Below, piece after piece: positions 1 through 10,497 of a DNA stretch of 64,000 nt (its first letter is position 1; each line of letters begins with the position of its first letter). Made by a program: the position numbers and the translations under genes. The stretch lies in the NCBI GenBank assembly GCA_043228905.1, contig JBHGNT010000022.1:3720001-3784000 (forward strand), in the 5' to 3' direction. Under the pieces are notes generated by a model that saw only the letters and a list, made by a program, of their open reading frames with translations, did no database searches and was not told the origin of the DNA. This DNA is from Azolla caroliniana (Eukaryota > Polypodiophyta).

Positions 1-3000
1 TTCGTACAAGACGAGGTCTCACACTCCATGATCCTCGAGCAACCCTTTATCACGGCTTCACGGATGGAGACGAAGGTGCTCGATAGCGGTGCGACTTTTG
101 CACGAATTTGGAGCCAAAACGGAGGGAAATCCGTCCAATTCCTAACGGTGCCGGAAATCATGAAAGGAACAAGAGAGAGCTCTTGTCCCAAACAAGAATG
201 GATTTTTAGAGTGGAATATTGCGGAGTGGGGAAGTGATAGTCCGAGAAGCCTTGATACCCCACACAAGAAGAAACCTCTCAGAGCAAAACAAGTACGAAT
301 CGGTCTAGATGGGGCATCCACGTACACGGTCGTAACCGGAGGAATGAAGAAAGAATACCGAAAAGTGGAGGATAAGTTACGGTCGGCATCAATAATAAAA
401 GAAGATGAAGAAATCGTGGGAATAGTTGAAGAAGTGTTCTATGGGACCACGTTACAACGGCTTGAAGAGCTCGCGGAAGATACAAGCCAGGGAAACCGGG
501 TAATTCCGGTGGAATCGGTCGAGATGTACGAGATCATTGCGAAAATGGGGCCGGATGCGCTCCGCAAAGAAGAAGCAATGGTAAGTATGAAATACAAGAC
601 CGTGGAGAAGAAGGTGAAACCAACCGCGGGACCGTTACCCGCCGATAGCGAACAAAAGAGGAAAGAAGTCTCGGGGGATCCGACACTTCGGAAGTCCATG
701 GATATTGGACATGCCTTCATGGATGACAACCGGAAGAAACTTCGGATCGGTGGTGGGTTCCTATTAAAGAATGAAGAAGAACGATTCCGTGGGATGCTAG
801 AGCGACATGGGAGAGCATTTGCATTTACATCGAAAGAAAGAGGATGCGCTGACCCGAAGATAGTGGAGTCGATGGTGATCTTCATGATTGACCATGTGTC
901 GTGGAACCTGAAGCCGATTCCGGTGCCACGGGCACATATTTTGAAAATCATCGACTTGCTCAAGGAGAAGGTGGCGATGGGGATTCTAGAGCCATCAAAT
1001 GCTCTGTACTCAAATCAATGGTTTACGGTTCCGAAGAAGAATGGGTCACTCTGATTTATCCAAGACTTGCAACCGGTGAACAAGGTCACGATCCGGAACT
1101 CCGGAGTCGGTCCGATAGTGGACGAATTTGCGGAAGCATTTGCCGGTCATGCGATATACTCTATCGGATACCTCTACTCGGGGTATGACCAATTCCAACT
1201 AGCCGTGGAGAGCCGAGACATCACTACCATGCAGACACCGATAGGATTAGTCCATATGTGTACGCTACCACAAGGCGCGACGAACTCGGTCGCACATATG
1301 ATGAATGCAATGAACAAGGTGCTTCGAGACTGCATTCCGGAGATAATGATGCCGTTCCTAGATGACATTCCGATGAAAGGATGCACGGTAGAAGAAAAAG
1401 ATGAAACTATGGATGATCGAGGATGCCGAAAGTTCGTAGTCGACCATATTCGTGATTGCGAGAAAGAGCTTCGAAAGTTAGAAGATGTGCACCTAACACT
1501 TTCCAGGGAGAAATCGGCATTCAGGCAAGAAGAAATATTGGTAGTTGGACATCTATGTGGGCCCTACGGCCAAAGACCGTCACCGACCAAGATCAATGCA
1601 GTTCAAGCTATGAAAGAAATATGTGAGTCACAATCCGAAGGTTTCTCGGAGCATGTGCATTCTACCACATAAGGATTCCACACTATGCACATATTGCAGA
1701 CCCACTCTATCACTTGTGGCGGAAGGGTAAGAAGTTTGAATGGAAACTGGAGCATACCAAAGCCGTGAAGAAGATCAAGAAATCACTACGAAGGGCAAAA
1801 GCACTAAAGAAGTCGAACTATGACCGACCGATCATAGTAACGGTTGACACAAGTCCAACCGGAATTAGATGGGTCATCAATCAAGTCGATCCGGATGGTT
1901 CGCGATATCCGATCCGATTCTGAGGAAAGGTTCTCAACGAAAGGCAACGCGGATATGTACAAGTCAAAAGAGAATTACGGGGAGTTGTGTCGGCAATCAA
2001 ATCGGATCGAGATTATTTGATGGGAGCCGAAGTACTGATCAAAACGGATTGTCTTCCGATACTCGGGATGATGCGGAGTTGCACGATACCGAATGTGGCT
2101 ATGCTAAGATGGATTGCATATGTTAAGTCGCTTAATCCGGAGGTACGGCACATCTCCAGAAAAGATAACACGGTAGCGGATATGCTATCAAGGGCACGGT
2201 TCGGAGATGACATAACCGAATCTGATAATGAAGAAGTTTCCAAAGACTACTTTGCTTCGGAGCACATATGTCGGGTGAACGTAATCCGAGAATTCCAGGA
2301 AGAAGAATACGAGGGAGAAAGCTTGTTGATCAGGAAAGTGCTACAAGAAATCGAGGAATCCTCGGATAATAAAGAGAAGAGAGCCGAGATCCGAAGTAAG
2401 AAGCGGCAAGTTCGAAAGTTCTTCTTGAAAAATGCATTAATATGGAGGGAGTCGAAAAGACTGGATGGCATACCACTTCGGGTAGTCGGGACGAAAGAGC
2501 AACGAAACCGGATAATGTTCGAATTTCACGAATCTGATTGGGCTGGACATCGAGGAACGTGGGAAACTTTTGTGAAAATCAAACAAAAATATTGGTGGAA
2601 GAACATGTACAAAGATATAGCAGAGTTCATGGAAAGCTACGAGAAGTGTCCAATCTACTCCGGAGTTCGACACCGAGATGAGTTACATCCGACATTCTCA
2701 CCGACAATCAACTTCAAATGGATGGTCGATATTGTAGCCATGCCTACTGGGATCGGACAAAAGAAGTACTTGGTGTTAGCTCGGGAAGATCTCACAAACC
2801 AAGTAGAAGGTCGAGCGCTACGAAGGAAAACGTGTTCTACAGTATGCCAATTTCTTTTGGAGGAGGTGTTTTGTAGGTACAGGTGTGTAGGACAAGTGAT
2901 TGCGGATCGGGGAGAACTTGACTCTGAAAAAGCTAAGGAATTCTTCACCAAACATGGAGTTTGGTTAACACTGATAACGACATACAATCCGGAAACCAAC

Positions 3001-3732
3001 GGGAAGATCGAACGAGGACATAGTCCGATCATCAAAGCACTTGCGAAGGCATGCGATGGAAGGGTGAAGTATTGGCCGCAGATGCTTCCGTATGCACTAT
3101 GGGCGGATTGGATGATGCATAGCTCCGTAACCGGTTACATGCCGGCAGAACTCATGACTGGGCAAGCACCGGTAATGCCAACGAAAACCGTGATCGCGAC
3201 ATGGACAATGCTACTATGGAAGGAAGAGATGAGCCGGGAAGAACTACTAGCGGTCCGGATACGACAACTAGATAGAAGACCGGAAGACATAGCGGAAGCA
3301 ATACGCCGACAACAAGAAGCGTGATTCCGCAATAAAAGCCGGTTCGACACAAAGCACCGACTACAACCGCGGAAGATTGAAGCAGGAGATTGGGTGATTG
3401 TCTACGACAGTAGTTTAGATCATCAACATACAACAATACGGAAGTTCGCGAAAAGGTGGTTCAGGCCATACGAGGTTCGGAAAGTTTTCAACAACGGAAC
3501 TTCCCGACTATGTGAGTTGGATGGAACGATGCTACGAGTGCCTATAGCCGGGAAACGGGTGAAGATTTTCAAGAAACGAACTAATGAAGAACCCTATGTG
3601 ATCCTAGACAAGACAGACAAGAAGGAGCAATTGGACGAAGATCGCGGTGATGCGGAAAGCGAAGAAAGTGGATTACAACTCATAGTCGACTTAAGGGGAG
3701 AATTGGAGGAAGCTTCGGATGAAGGTGAATAG
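1..3732 (+). pseudogene. Gypsy-1 pol remnant: protease end, RT, RNase H, integrase
   Basis: The frame is open from base 1 with a retropepsin C-terminal part (motif ILEQPFITASRMETKVLD), matching the Gypsy-2 protease at 14015-14254. RT starts near 800 (KPIPVPRAH, WFTVPKKNG) and has an FLDD catalytic box near 1360. RNase H covers about 1700-2200. Integrase has an HX3H-like stretch near 2525 (HESDWAGHRG) followed by a degraded CX2C (CPIY), then ADRGELD and NPETNGKIERGH for the D and E of the triad. The C-terminal part has GPYEV-like residues and an acidic tail, with no chromodomain. Lesions: TGA at 1052, a frameshift near 1630, TGA at 1921, TGA at 3322 and a frame change between 237 and 344. Two of the TGA codons replace Arg in relatives, fitting CGA to TGA decay. 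It cannot encode a working polyprotein. Confidence 0.88.
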
Positions 3733-3788
3733 CAAGCATCGGGGACTTCGACACATACCGAAGGATGTGCGGGTTCGGAGGGGGCGAG

Positions 3789-4501
3789 TGTCGTAGTGTG
3801 AATCACACACTACGTGAAATATGTAAAATACGTATAATAAATAAAATAAAATATTAAAATTATTTATTACGTGCATAGGGCAGGATTCAAACCTTGTACC
3901 TCCACATAGACAAACCCCAACCTTACCATTGTACTAAATTATCCTAAGTGTTTTAAATATAGATTTAATACGTATAAGACCTTTATTTACGCCTACCTTT
4001 ATTAAAAGGAAAGTCATGCATTTTTTAGAATGTGTGAATACTTTATTTATAAGAAAAATGTACACCAATAAAAAAAACAGACTTGTGCACATCTAGCGAG
4101 CATGAGCACTATATTTAGGAAATAAAAGCATAATGTAAAAAGGCAACTCATGCACATTTAATGTGCATGAACACTTTAGAAAAAGCATGAAGCTATGCTT
4201 AGCCTCTTCCATCCTTATATAAGGAGGAAAGAAAGATGTATGGGGGTTGTTGCTTATTTTACAAGGGTGGATTAATATAATATAATCGTGGGATTCACGA
4301 ATTCGCTAACTATTTTTTTCTCTCTTAACCTAAGTACTCACTAATACACTATACTCGTGGGATTCACGAGTTTTTCATATCTTTCTTTCTTACAACATAT
4401 TTGATATTCTTCATTGCCTTAGAATTTCCTTTTCTCCTAGTCCAAAACCTCAGTGGTTCCCGCCCGGCTCACGCAACGATCCGGAGCCGAAACGCACGAC
4501 A
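3789..4501 (+). repeat. Gypsy-1 3' LTR, with polypurine tract just before it
   Basis: The LTR starts TGTCG right after a purine-rich tract (about 3774-3788, core GGAGGGGGCGAG) and ends CGACA at 4501, giving 713 bp with 5-bp terminal inverted repeats. A TATA-like CTTATATAAGG is at about 4213. Near 3885-3955, on the minus strand, a stretch resembles pol III A and B boxes (GGTTTGAATCC). The motif GTGGGATTCACGA occurs twice, near 4287 and 4353. The second LTR is outside the window, so identity cannot be assessed. Confidence 0.75.
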
Positions 4502-5683
4502 ACGTCTCATAGGTGGCCTTGATTGGAAGGAGGTCCGGTTTTGCTTACCAAATAGGCAGTCGGTGCACCTCTCAAGATGCACGTTCTTCACCGAAATGAG
4601 GTTGTCATCGGCAAGCCTCTTCATCCCCTTCACGCTCATATAACACAGTCTCTTGTGCCACAACTCACCGGCAGTGTCGGAAGCCACGTTCACTTCTTCT
4701 GGGCATAACCGGGCATTCATCAAGTACAACGTGGTGACCTTCCGGGCCCGAGCCACTATCAAGCTCCCTTTGCTGAATTTCATGACTCCGTTCCGAATGT
4801 TACCCGTGTAGCCTTCATCATCTAGCCGATCGGCTGATATCAGGTTCAGTCGAACCTCCGGAACATGTCAGACATCCTTGAGCAGTAGCTTGCATCCGGC
4901 TGGTGTTGTCAACCACACGTCTCCTATGCCGACAATTCGGCATGTACCTTCATTCCCCATCCGGACAGAGCTGTGATCATCGGCTATGTAGGATGAGAAG
5001 TATTTCTGATCTGGGGTAAGGTGGAACGATGCTCCAGAATCGACAACCCACGTTGTCTCGTCGCCAGCAAGGTTCAACTCACTCTCCTCAGTGATGAGCA
5101 TCAACTCTTCTTCACTTGTCACGATTGTCGTCGTTCCCTTCCAGCCCGACTTCACTCTTGCTAGGGATAACTGTTTCCCTTCCAGCCCGACGTTGCCCAA
5201 GGTGACAACCAACGTCTCCCAACTATTTGGGAGGGAACCGAGTAGGAGTAGTGCTAGTACCTCAGCGGCGAGAGGTACTTCCAATGATGTTGCCTGGTGG
5301 ATCAACCCCTGTAAGGTATTCATGTGCTCCGCTATACTGGAGCCATCTTGGTACCAGAGTCTTACTAGCTTCCGAAATACCGAAACCTGATTAACAACAT
5401 TTTTTTTCTGAAACATAATGCCGATCTTCTCCCAGAGCTCATGAGCCTTGCTTTGTTCATTGAAGTTGTGGTATAAACTCATGTCGATGAAGCACCGTAT
5501 GTACGCCGTTGTCTTCATGTGCATCACCTCCCATATCGTGGCATCGATTTTTTCCGGTCTCTTGTCCTTGAACTCAACCAACAGCCAAAGATCTTTAACC
5601 ATGAGCATGTCCCTCATCTTCGACTTCTACCCTGAGTAGTTGGAGCCGGTGAGCTTGAACATGCCTCCCAACGAATCTTCCAT
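4502..5683 (-). pseudogene. Copia-A gag-protease-integrase remnant lacking the zinc knuckle
   Basis: Gag starts at 5683 (MEDSLGGMFKLTGSN). A TAG at 5627-5629 breaks it early, and the frame then runs to a TGA at 4868, replacing Arg of the RHVPEV motif seen in Copia-G. The protease motif WVVDSGASFHLTP is intact, and the integrase zinc-binding start (ELWHKRLCYMS, CTDCLFGKQ) is present. Compared with Copia-G, about 280 bp between ARVKS and KGTT is missing in frame, so the CX2CX4HX4C nucleic-acid-binding knuckle is gone. The deletion junction lies in a 17-bp direct repeat (5134-5150 and 5175-5191). Family and domain order are clear; the copy is dead. Confidence 0.87.
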
Positions 5684-5714
5684 TTTCCTGTGTCATTTTG
5701 CTCTGATACTAGTT

Positions 5715-6334
5715 TGACAGGAAATATGCGGAATAATCTCCGGCCACAACTGAAGCGTAGATCACTTGATGACAATCAAACACAGAAGAAATGGGAATGG
5801 AGGTAAGTACACAAACAGAAAGAGAATACAGAGGATGTTAACATGGAAAACCCCCCGAGAGGGAAAAACCGCGGGAGCCCATAGACTCCAAACTATCACT
5901 ATGCCAAGGAGTACAACAGGGAGCACAGAGGCAACGACCTCCTGCTGACGATCTTCGCCTAGCGGCGGTTACAACAGAGACATGCTCTGTATCGCTCTCT
6001 CTCTCTCTCTCTCTGTGTACAGTCGTTACACCAATTACACTATACAAAGATAATAACAACAACTATCAGAATAAAAAGACTATTTGCCCTAGGTCACATT
6101 TATACTAATATGACATTAGGACTATTTACAGATATAGCCCCAATGGGCTCTCAGAAACATATCTACATATATGTCCCTTCATCCGGCGAGAGGTTCTCAT
6201 CGGGTCTTCCTTGCCGGGTACTCGTCATCCGGTTCTCACCGGGTCTTCCTTGCCAGGTACTCGTCCTCCAATTGTCACCGGGTGTTCTGATGCCGGGCCT
6301 TCGTATCCCATCCGGAGGGACCGAGATCCTAACA
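5715..6334 (-). repeat. Copia-A 5' LTR with decayed tRNA-iMet primer site
   Basis: On the minus strand the LTR starts TGTTAGGATC at 6334 and ends near 5715. The primer site next to it (5699-5711) reads TAGTATCAGAGC, one base off the usual TGGTATCAGAGC. The LTR carries a few degenerate units of the CCGG-TGA-GTACC minisatellite (about 6185-6300) that is expanded in the Copia-G LTR, a (CT)n run at 5997-6013 and a TATA-like stretch near 6100 shared with Copia-F and Copia-G. Confidence 0.75.
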
Positions 6335-6612
6335 CATTGATGATCGTCCCATTGTTTCAAGAAATATCATAGAAGAGTCAGAGCCCGTTAATATTGTCCT
6401 AGATAATTTAGTATGTGTAGTATCCTTTAATATAATTATTATCCCAGAACATCCCATCGTTTTGGGATTACCATGGTTCGAATTACATAACCCAAACATA
6501 GATTGGAGAACAAGAGAAATCCGGTATCGACAAACCCAAAGATCTACTCATAAGATTGCAACCATTTCGCTACATCAGTTGCCTGAGGAAGGACGCAAGG
6601 AAGAAATGTTTC
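6335..6612 (+). pseudogene. Gypsy-4 protease fragment
   Basis: Translation gives a retropepsin C-terminal segment with HPIVLGLPWFELHNPNIDWR, the classical core of Ty3/gypsy proteases, followed by a linker (ISLHQLPEEG). It is flanked by Copia-A on the left and Copia-B on the right. The next Gypsy-4 part is RT at 23777, so the two belong together with Copia-B between them. The active-site DSG would lie left of Copia-A. About 100 residues between the protease and RT are missing, lost at the Copia-B right junction. The right edge at 6612 is approximate. Confidence 0.7.
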
Positions 6613-6882
6613 TGTTGAGAGTCGAACTCAACTTCCCATAGAAATAGGTTTCACACTGGCTCATGGACATACCATTCTAGTTTTGTAAATAGTAGATAGG
6701 TCCCTTGCCCTAGTTTAGTTGGTATTTCCACCAACCTTTTCTAACCTGGTTAACAATTGGAGGTACTATACAGTTTTCTTATTAAGAGCTCTCTCTTTCT
6801 CTCTCTTTGTTTTGTTGTACACACACACACACACACTCAATCATCTTCCGCTACATTACACCACCAACTCCATTTCTTTACA
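6613..6882 (+). repeat. Copia-B probable 5' LTR and primer site
   Basis: A TG-starting, CA-ending stretch of about 270 bp precedes TTATATCAAAGCG (6883-6895), a mutated form of the tRNA-iMet primer site often seen as TGGTATCAAAGC. It contains a (CT)n tract and a (CA)n run at about 6819-6836. The start is chosen because Gypsy-4 coding similarity fades there and TGTTGAG is a plausible LTR start. There is no matching 3' LTR in the window because the right end of Copia-B is truncated. Confidence 0.5.
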
Positions 6883-6983
6883 TTATATCAAAGCGTGTGG
6901 TTGCTTAATCGAATCTATTCAACTGTGTTGTGGTACACGCCTACGATCAACAGAACCGGTTTATTAACAGAGAAGAAATCAGT

Positions 6984-9115
6984 ATGAATACTCAAATGGG
7001 AAGCGCTCTTCCTACGGAGAAGCTCGACAGGACAAATTTCACATATTGGGAGTACAAGATGCATTAGTACCTTGTCGGACAAGGATACTAGAGTTATATT
7101 GAAGGAGCTCATGAAACGCAACCCAACCCGACACACGCCGACTACCCAGCGTGGGAGCATGCGTACATGATCACATGCTTGGCTATATTTGAGAGGCGAA
7201 AACGCCAAAAGAAGCATGGGGCAATCTCAAGAAGATCTTCGCGACCAATACGGTTGCCCGCAAACCCCAGCTTCGTCAGTAGTTAAATGGCATTCAACAA
7301 AGGGACATGTCAATCAGCAGCTACGCCTTGAAGATCAAGGAGCTGTCTGATGCACTCGGGTCGATCAATGTTGGCATTGATGATGAAGAAATGGTGTAGA
7401 TATGCCTCGGAGGCTTGGCACCTCGATTTAGCACAATAAGGTCCACCGTCCTCGCAAGAGAGAATCCTCCCACCTTTTTCGATCTCCAGTCAATGTTGTT
7501 GGTCAAGGAAAATCATGCTCGACAAAGGAGCAACACACTAGAGGGTCAGATGCTCTACTCCCAGCCGGATGATAGAAGAAATTTCGTCCGTGGAGATAGA
7601 GATCGATTCGGACACGGCCATCACAGTCGGCGGATCCAAGAGTGTAACTCCCACCAATGGTAAGTGGACAAGAACAACTCTAGAGAGTTCGGTAGAAGGG
7701 GGAGTCATCAAGCCGGACCAAGCAATCACAATAACCCAATCGAATGCGTATATTGGGGAAAACTCAGACACTACGAAGAGGAGTGCTGAAAGAAGAAGCG
7801 AGACTCCACTTCGACCGGTCGAATGTTCACGAATTACGCATTGAATTCCGACTACGACAAACGTAGCGGAATGTTCATGAATTCCGCATCGAGTTCCGAC
7901 TAAGACGATCGTAGCGGAATGTTCATGATGCGGCACAAAGCGCACTCAATGGCAACTCAAGGTGAAACAAGCACCACACCCTTAGAGAATGTATGGTTTG
8001 TTGACTCGGGAGCATCCAACCAGATGATGTGTCATAAAGATTGGTTTCGGGAATTACGAAAACCCAAACGTCCCGGATATGTCAAGACACACGATGACAT
8101 GACCCATCCAATACAGCATGTCGAGAACGTCCCATTTGGAAACAACGGCAAACAAACCTACCTCAAGAACGTACTACATGTTTCTACAATCAAGAAAAAC
8201 TTGGTCTCGATCAGCCAAATTGTTGAATAAAGAATGCAAGTACAATTCAATAATGATGGGTGCTTTCTCGAAAGAGGCGATTGAGTCGTAGCTCACGGAC
8301 GTCGTGAAGGCCGTATGTTTGTCCTCGAATCGAAGGAGGTAAAATTGGCCATGTTTGCAAAGGGCCTCAAAGTCGAAACCAACCTAAACTTTTGGCACAA
8401 GAGAATTGGTCACATCAATCTCCAAAAACTTCAAAACATGCAATCGAGAAGAGTCATACTCGGACTCCCGAACTTTACCGTGCAGGAGATTATGGGCATA
8501 TGCGAAGCGTGCTAGTTCAAAAAGCAACACCGACATCCAATCCCGAAAGAGTGGAATGTGAGCAAAGGGATCCCGGATGTCGTACACTCAGATGTATGGG
8601 GACCGGTCCAGACAAGCACACTCGGCAGATTTACATTACGTTTATCGACGACTTCTCTAGGAACACTTGGATCTACCCGATGAAACAAAAGGACAAAGTG
8701 TTCAAATACCTCCAGAGATTCAAAGCCAAAGTCGAAAAAGCTACGGATCGGCATGTACGCTGCCTTCGATCAGATAGAGGTAAAGAATATTTTTCGGATG
8801 AATTTATGGCGTATCTCCAAAAGGAAGGAATCCGACGAGAATTTTCCTGCCGTCACACACCTCAGCAGAATCGCATAGCTGAGCGTAAAAACTGGCACAT
8901 AGTAGAAGTCGCTCGGGCTATGATGCATGAGAAGAATCTGCCGAAATCATACTGGGTAGAAGCGGCAAACACGGTCTTATACCTCATGAATAGTTACACA
9001 ACCTCGGGAGTACACGACATAACTCCTCATGAGAAGTTTTTTTGAAACAAGCCGGACTTATCACATGTCCGCATTTTCTGCGCAATCGCTTACGTACATA
9101 TTCCCGACGACACGT
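6984..9115 (+). pseudogene. Copia-B gag-protease-integrase part, interrupted by Gypsy-3
   Basis: Gag starts MNTQMGSALPTEKLDRTNF and soon hits stops (for example after YKMH near 7063). A damaged zinc knuckle lies near 7745, where one Cys is replaced (CVYWGK). A degenerate 48-bp tandem duplication sits at about 7825-7925. The protease has WFVDSGASNQMM (about 7995-8030). Integrase shows FIDDFSRNTW, RSDRGKEYF and PQQNRIAERKN, supplying D, D and E. A frameshift lies near 8500. Coding stops at 9115 where the LTR of Gypsy-3 starts, and it resumes at 22048 (DDT then RQKLNPKSEKC). Confidence 0.85.
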
Positions 9116-9736
9116 TGTCGTGTTGTTACGTGCATGCGTGGAGAACGAGGCAGGACCACCGGGGCCTCGGACCGAGAAATAACCAAATGAGGGGAGGGGA
9201 AGGAAACTAACGGCGTAATTCACACGCGCACAGACCCACAGAATCACAGGAATTGCAACTAGCTATAGAACGCGAGATGGAGACAGAACGAATGTTTATG
9301 CAAATATAAATCAAGGTGTTACAACCGGCAAGCCGACGAGTGATGGGCTCCGACGCCTGCGCACACACACACCCACATATACAGAACGCGAGATGGAGGC
9401 TCTGCTGGGAGCACTCGGGCGTCCCGCGGAGCAGAGTCAACCTCTCGAAACCTGCACAAAACGATTATGGAGACGACAGAGGAGAGGAGAAGCGCTCGGT
9501 TCCACTCCGGCAGCATTTCTTCCTCCACAAATGCGATATATTTTTTCAATACCTCTCCCTCTCTGTTATAGCCCAAGGAGGGAGGCCGTTACCACCCGTT
9601 ACATCATGTTTATTCCCTGTCCTTTCAGACAGGGATATGCCTTGATTTTCTCCCTACTGAATGCGTGCTACTTAGGATTTCACCTTAGCCGACTTATACC
9701 TATCTACGTACTATACAACAAAACTTGTGCCCACGT
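9116..9736 (-). repeat. Gypsy-3 3' LTR, larger part (split by Gypsy-2)
   Basis: It aligns along its length with the LTR at 21377-22047 and continues at 16783-16844 after the Gypsy-2 insertion. Features include the palindrome CCCTGTCC-TTTC-AGACAGGG (9615-9634, one mismatch) and a damaged TATA box near 9566. The last four bases (9733-9736, acgt) are the left copy of the Gypsy-2 target duplication. Confidence 0.88.
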
Positions 9737-9933
9737 TATCGCGTTGTTACGCGCGTGTGTGGGGAACGAGGCGGGACCACCGTGGTCTTGGACCGAGAAA
9801 TAGCTGAGAAGGAGGAGAGCGGAAAGGCAACGGACACACTTGCACACGCACAGACATGGGAGCACACAGGGATCACAGTCCAACAACACAACAAACGAGA
9901 CGACTAGAAGTCTGAGTATATGAACACATATGC

Positions 9934-9965
<32 letters not shown>

Positions 9966-10442
9966 CGAGACGGTTACAACTAATAGGCCGGCAAGGCGAA
10001 CACCGACGGTTGTTCACTCACACACACAGAAGAGCGAGATAGAGACTTTGCCGGAAGCACACGAGCGTTCCACGGAGCAAAGTCAACCTCCCGAAAACCT
10101 GCGCAAAAATGGCTATGGAGAGTGGCAAAGGAGAAGGGCTCGGTCCTAGTTCGGCAACACTTCGTCCTCTCTATCGCGCGATCCCTTTCCCCATTCCTCT
10201 CCCTTTCTTTTATAGCCCAAGGAGGGAGGTCGTTATCATCCATTACATCACATTAATTCTCTGTCCTTTCGAACAGAGATACACCTCGATTCTCTCCCTA
10301 CTGAATGCGTGGTACCTAGGATTTCACCTCAGCCGACTTGGACCTACCTACTTACCATACAACGAAAAGTGTGCTCATGTGGAAGGGCCGGTTTACACAC
10401 GCTAAACTCGGTTTCCGCCGAGGGGCGGTTTTCTTCACGGCA
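9737..10442 (-). repeat. Gypsy-2 3' LTR with adjacent polypurine tract
   Basis: The LTR runs from tatcgcg (TGTCGCG with one change) to CGGCA, 706 bp. The minus-strand polypurine tract GGTGGGGGCGGA is at about 10443-10454. A canonical CTATAAAAG TATA box on the minus strand lies at about 10205-10215, and a TA repeat at about 9941-9966. The palindrome CTCTGTCC-TTTC-GAACAGAG (10259-10278) sits upstream of the TATA box in U3. Confidence 0.9.
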
Positions 10443-10497
10443 TCCGCCCCCACCTAACCACGCATCCACCGGTAGGTACCAAAATTGGGCTCTTGCT

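Larger units (their letters stand above)
1..4501 (+). mobile_element. Gypsy-1: 3' part of a Ty3/gypsy element, inserted in Copia-A
   Basis: The window opens inside this element. It shows the protease end, RT, RNase H, integrase and a 3' LTR ending in CGACA. The four bases after the LTR (4502-4505, acgt) belong to the interrupted minus-strand Copia-A integrase: the intact relative Copia-G reads straight through the same acgt. The left boundary, gag and 5' LTR lie outside the window. Protein and LTR ends place it in the same family as Gypsy-2 and Gypsy-3. It is the most decayed at the reading-frame level, with stops and at least one frameshift. Confidence 0.85.
4502..6334 (-). mobile_element. 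Copia-A: 5' part of a Ty1/copia element, inserted in Gypsy-4
   Basis: Read on the minus strand, the order is 5' LTR, primer site, gag, protease and start of integrase, then Gypsy-1 interrupts it at 4502. It belongs to the same family as Copia-F and Copia-G: gag and protease align closely and the LTRs share segments. The right flank (6335 on) is the protease region of Gypsy-4, so Copia-A is a separate insertion in that element. RT and the 3' LTR should lie left of the window. Confidence 0.85.

Noticed and set aside
439-963. Minus-strand frame of 174 codons in Gypsy-1
   Set aside because: Shadow of the plus-strand pol frame; Ser/Arg-rich antisense composition and no motif.
9393-9803. Frames of about 100-136 codons in the Gypsy-3 and Gypsy-2 LTRs
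   Set aside because: They lie in LTRs, cross the Gypsy-2 insertion junction and have no domain.
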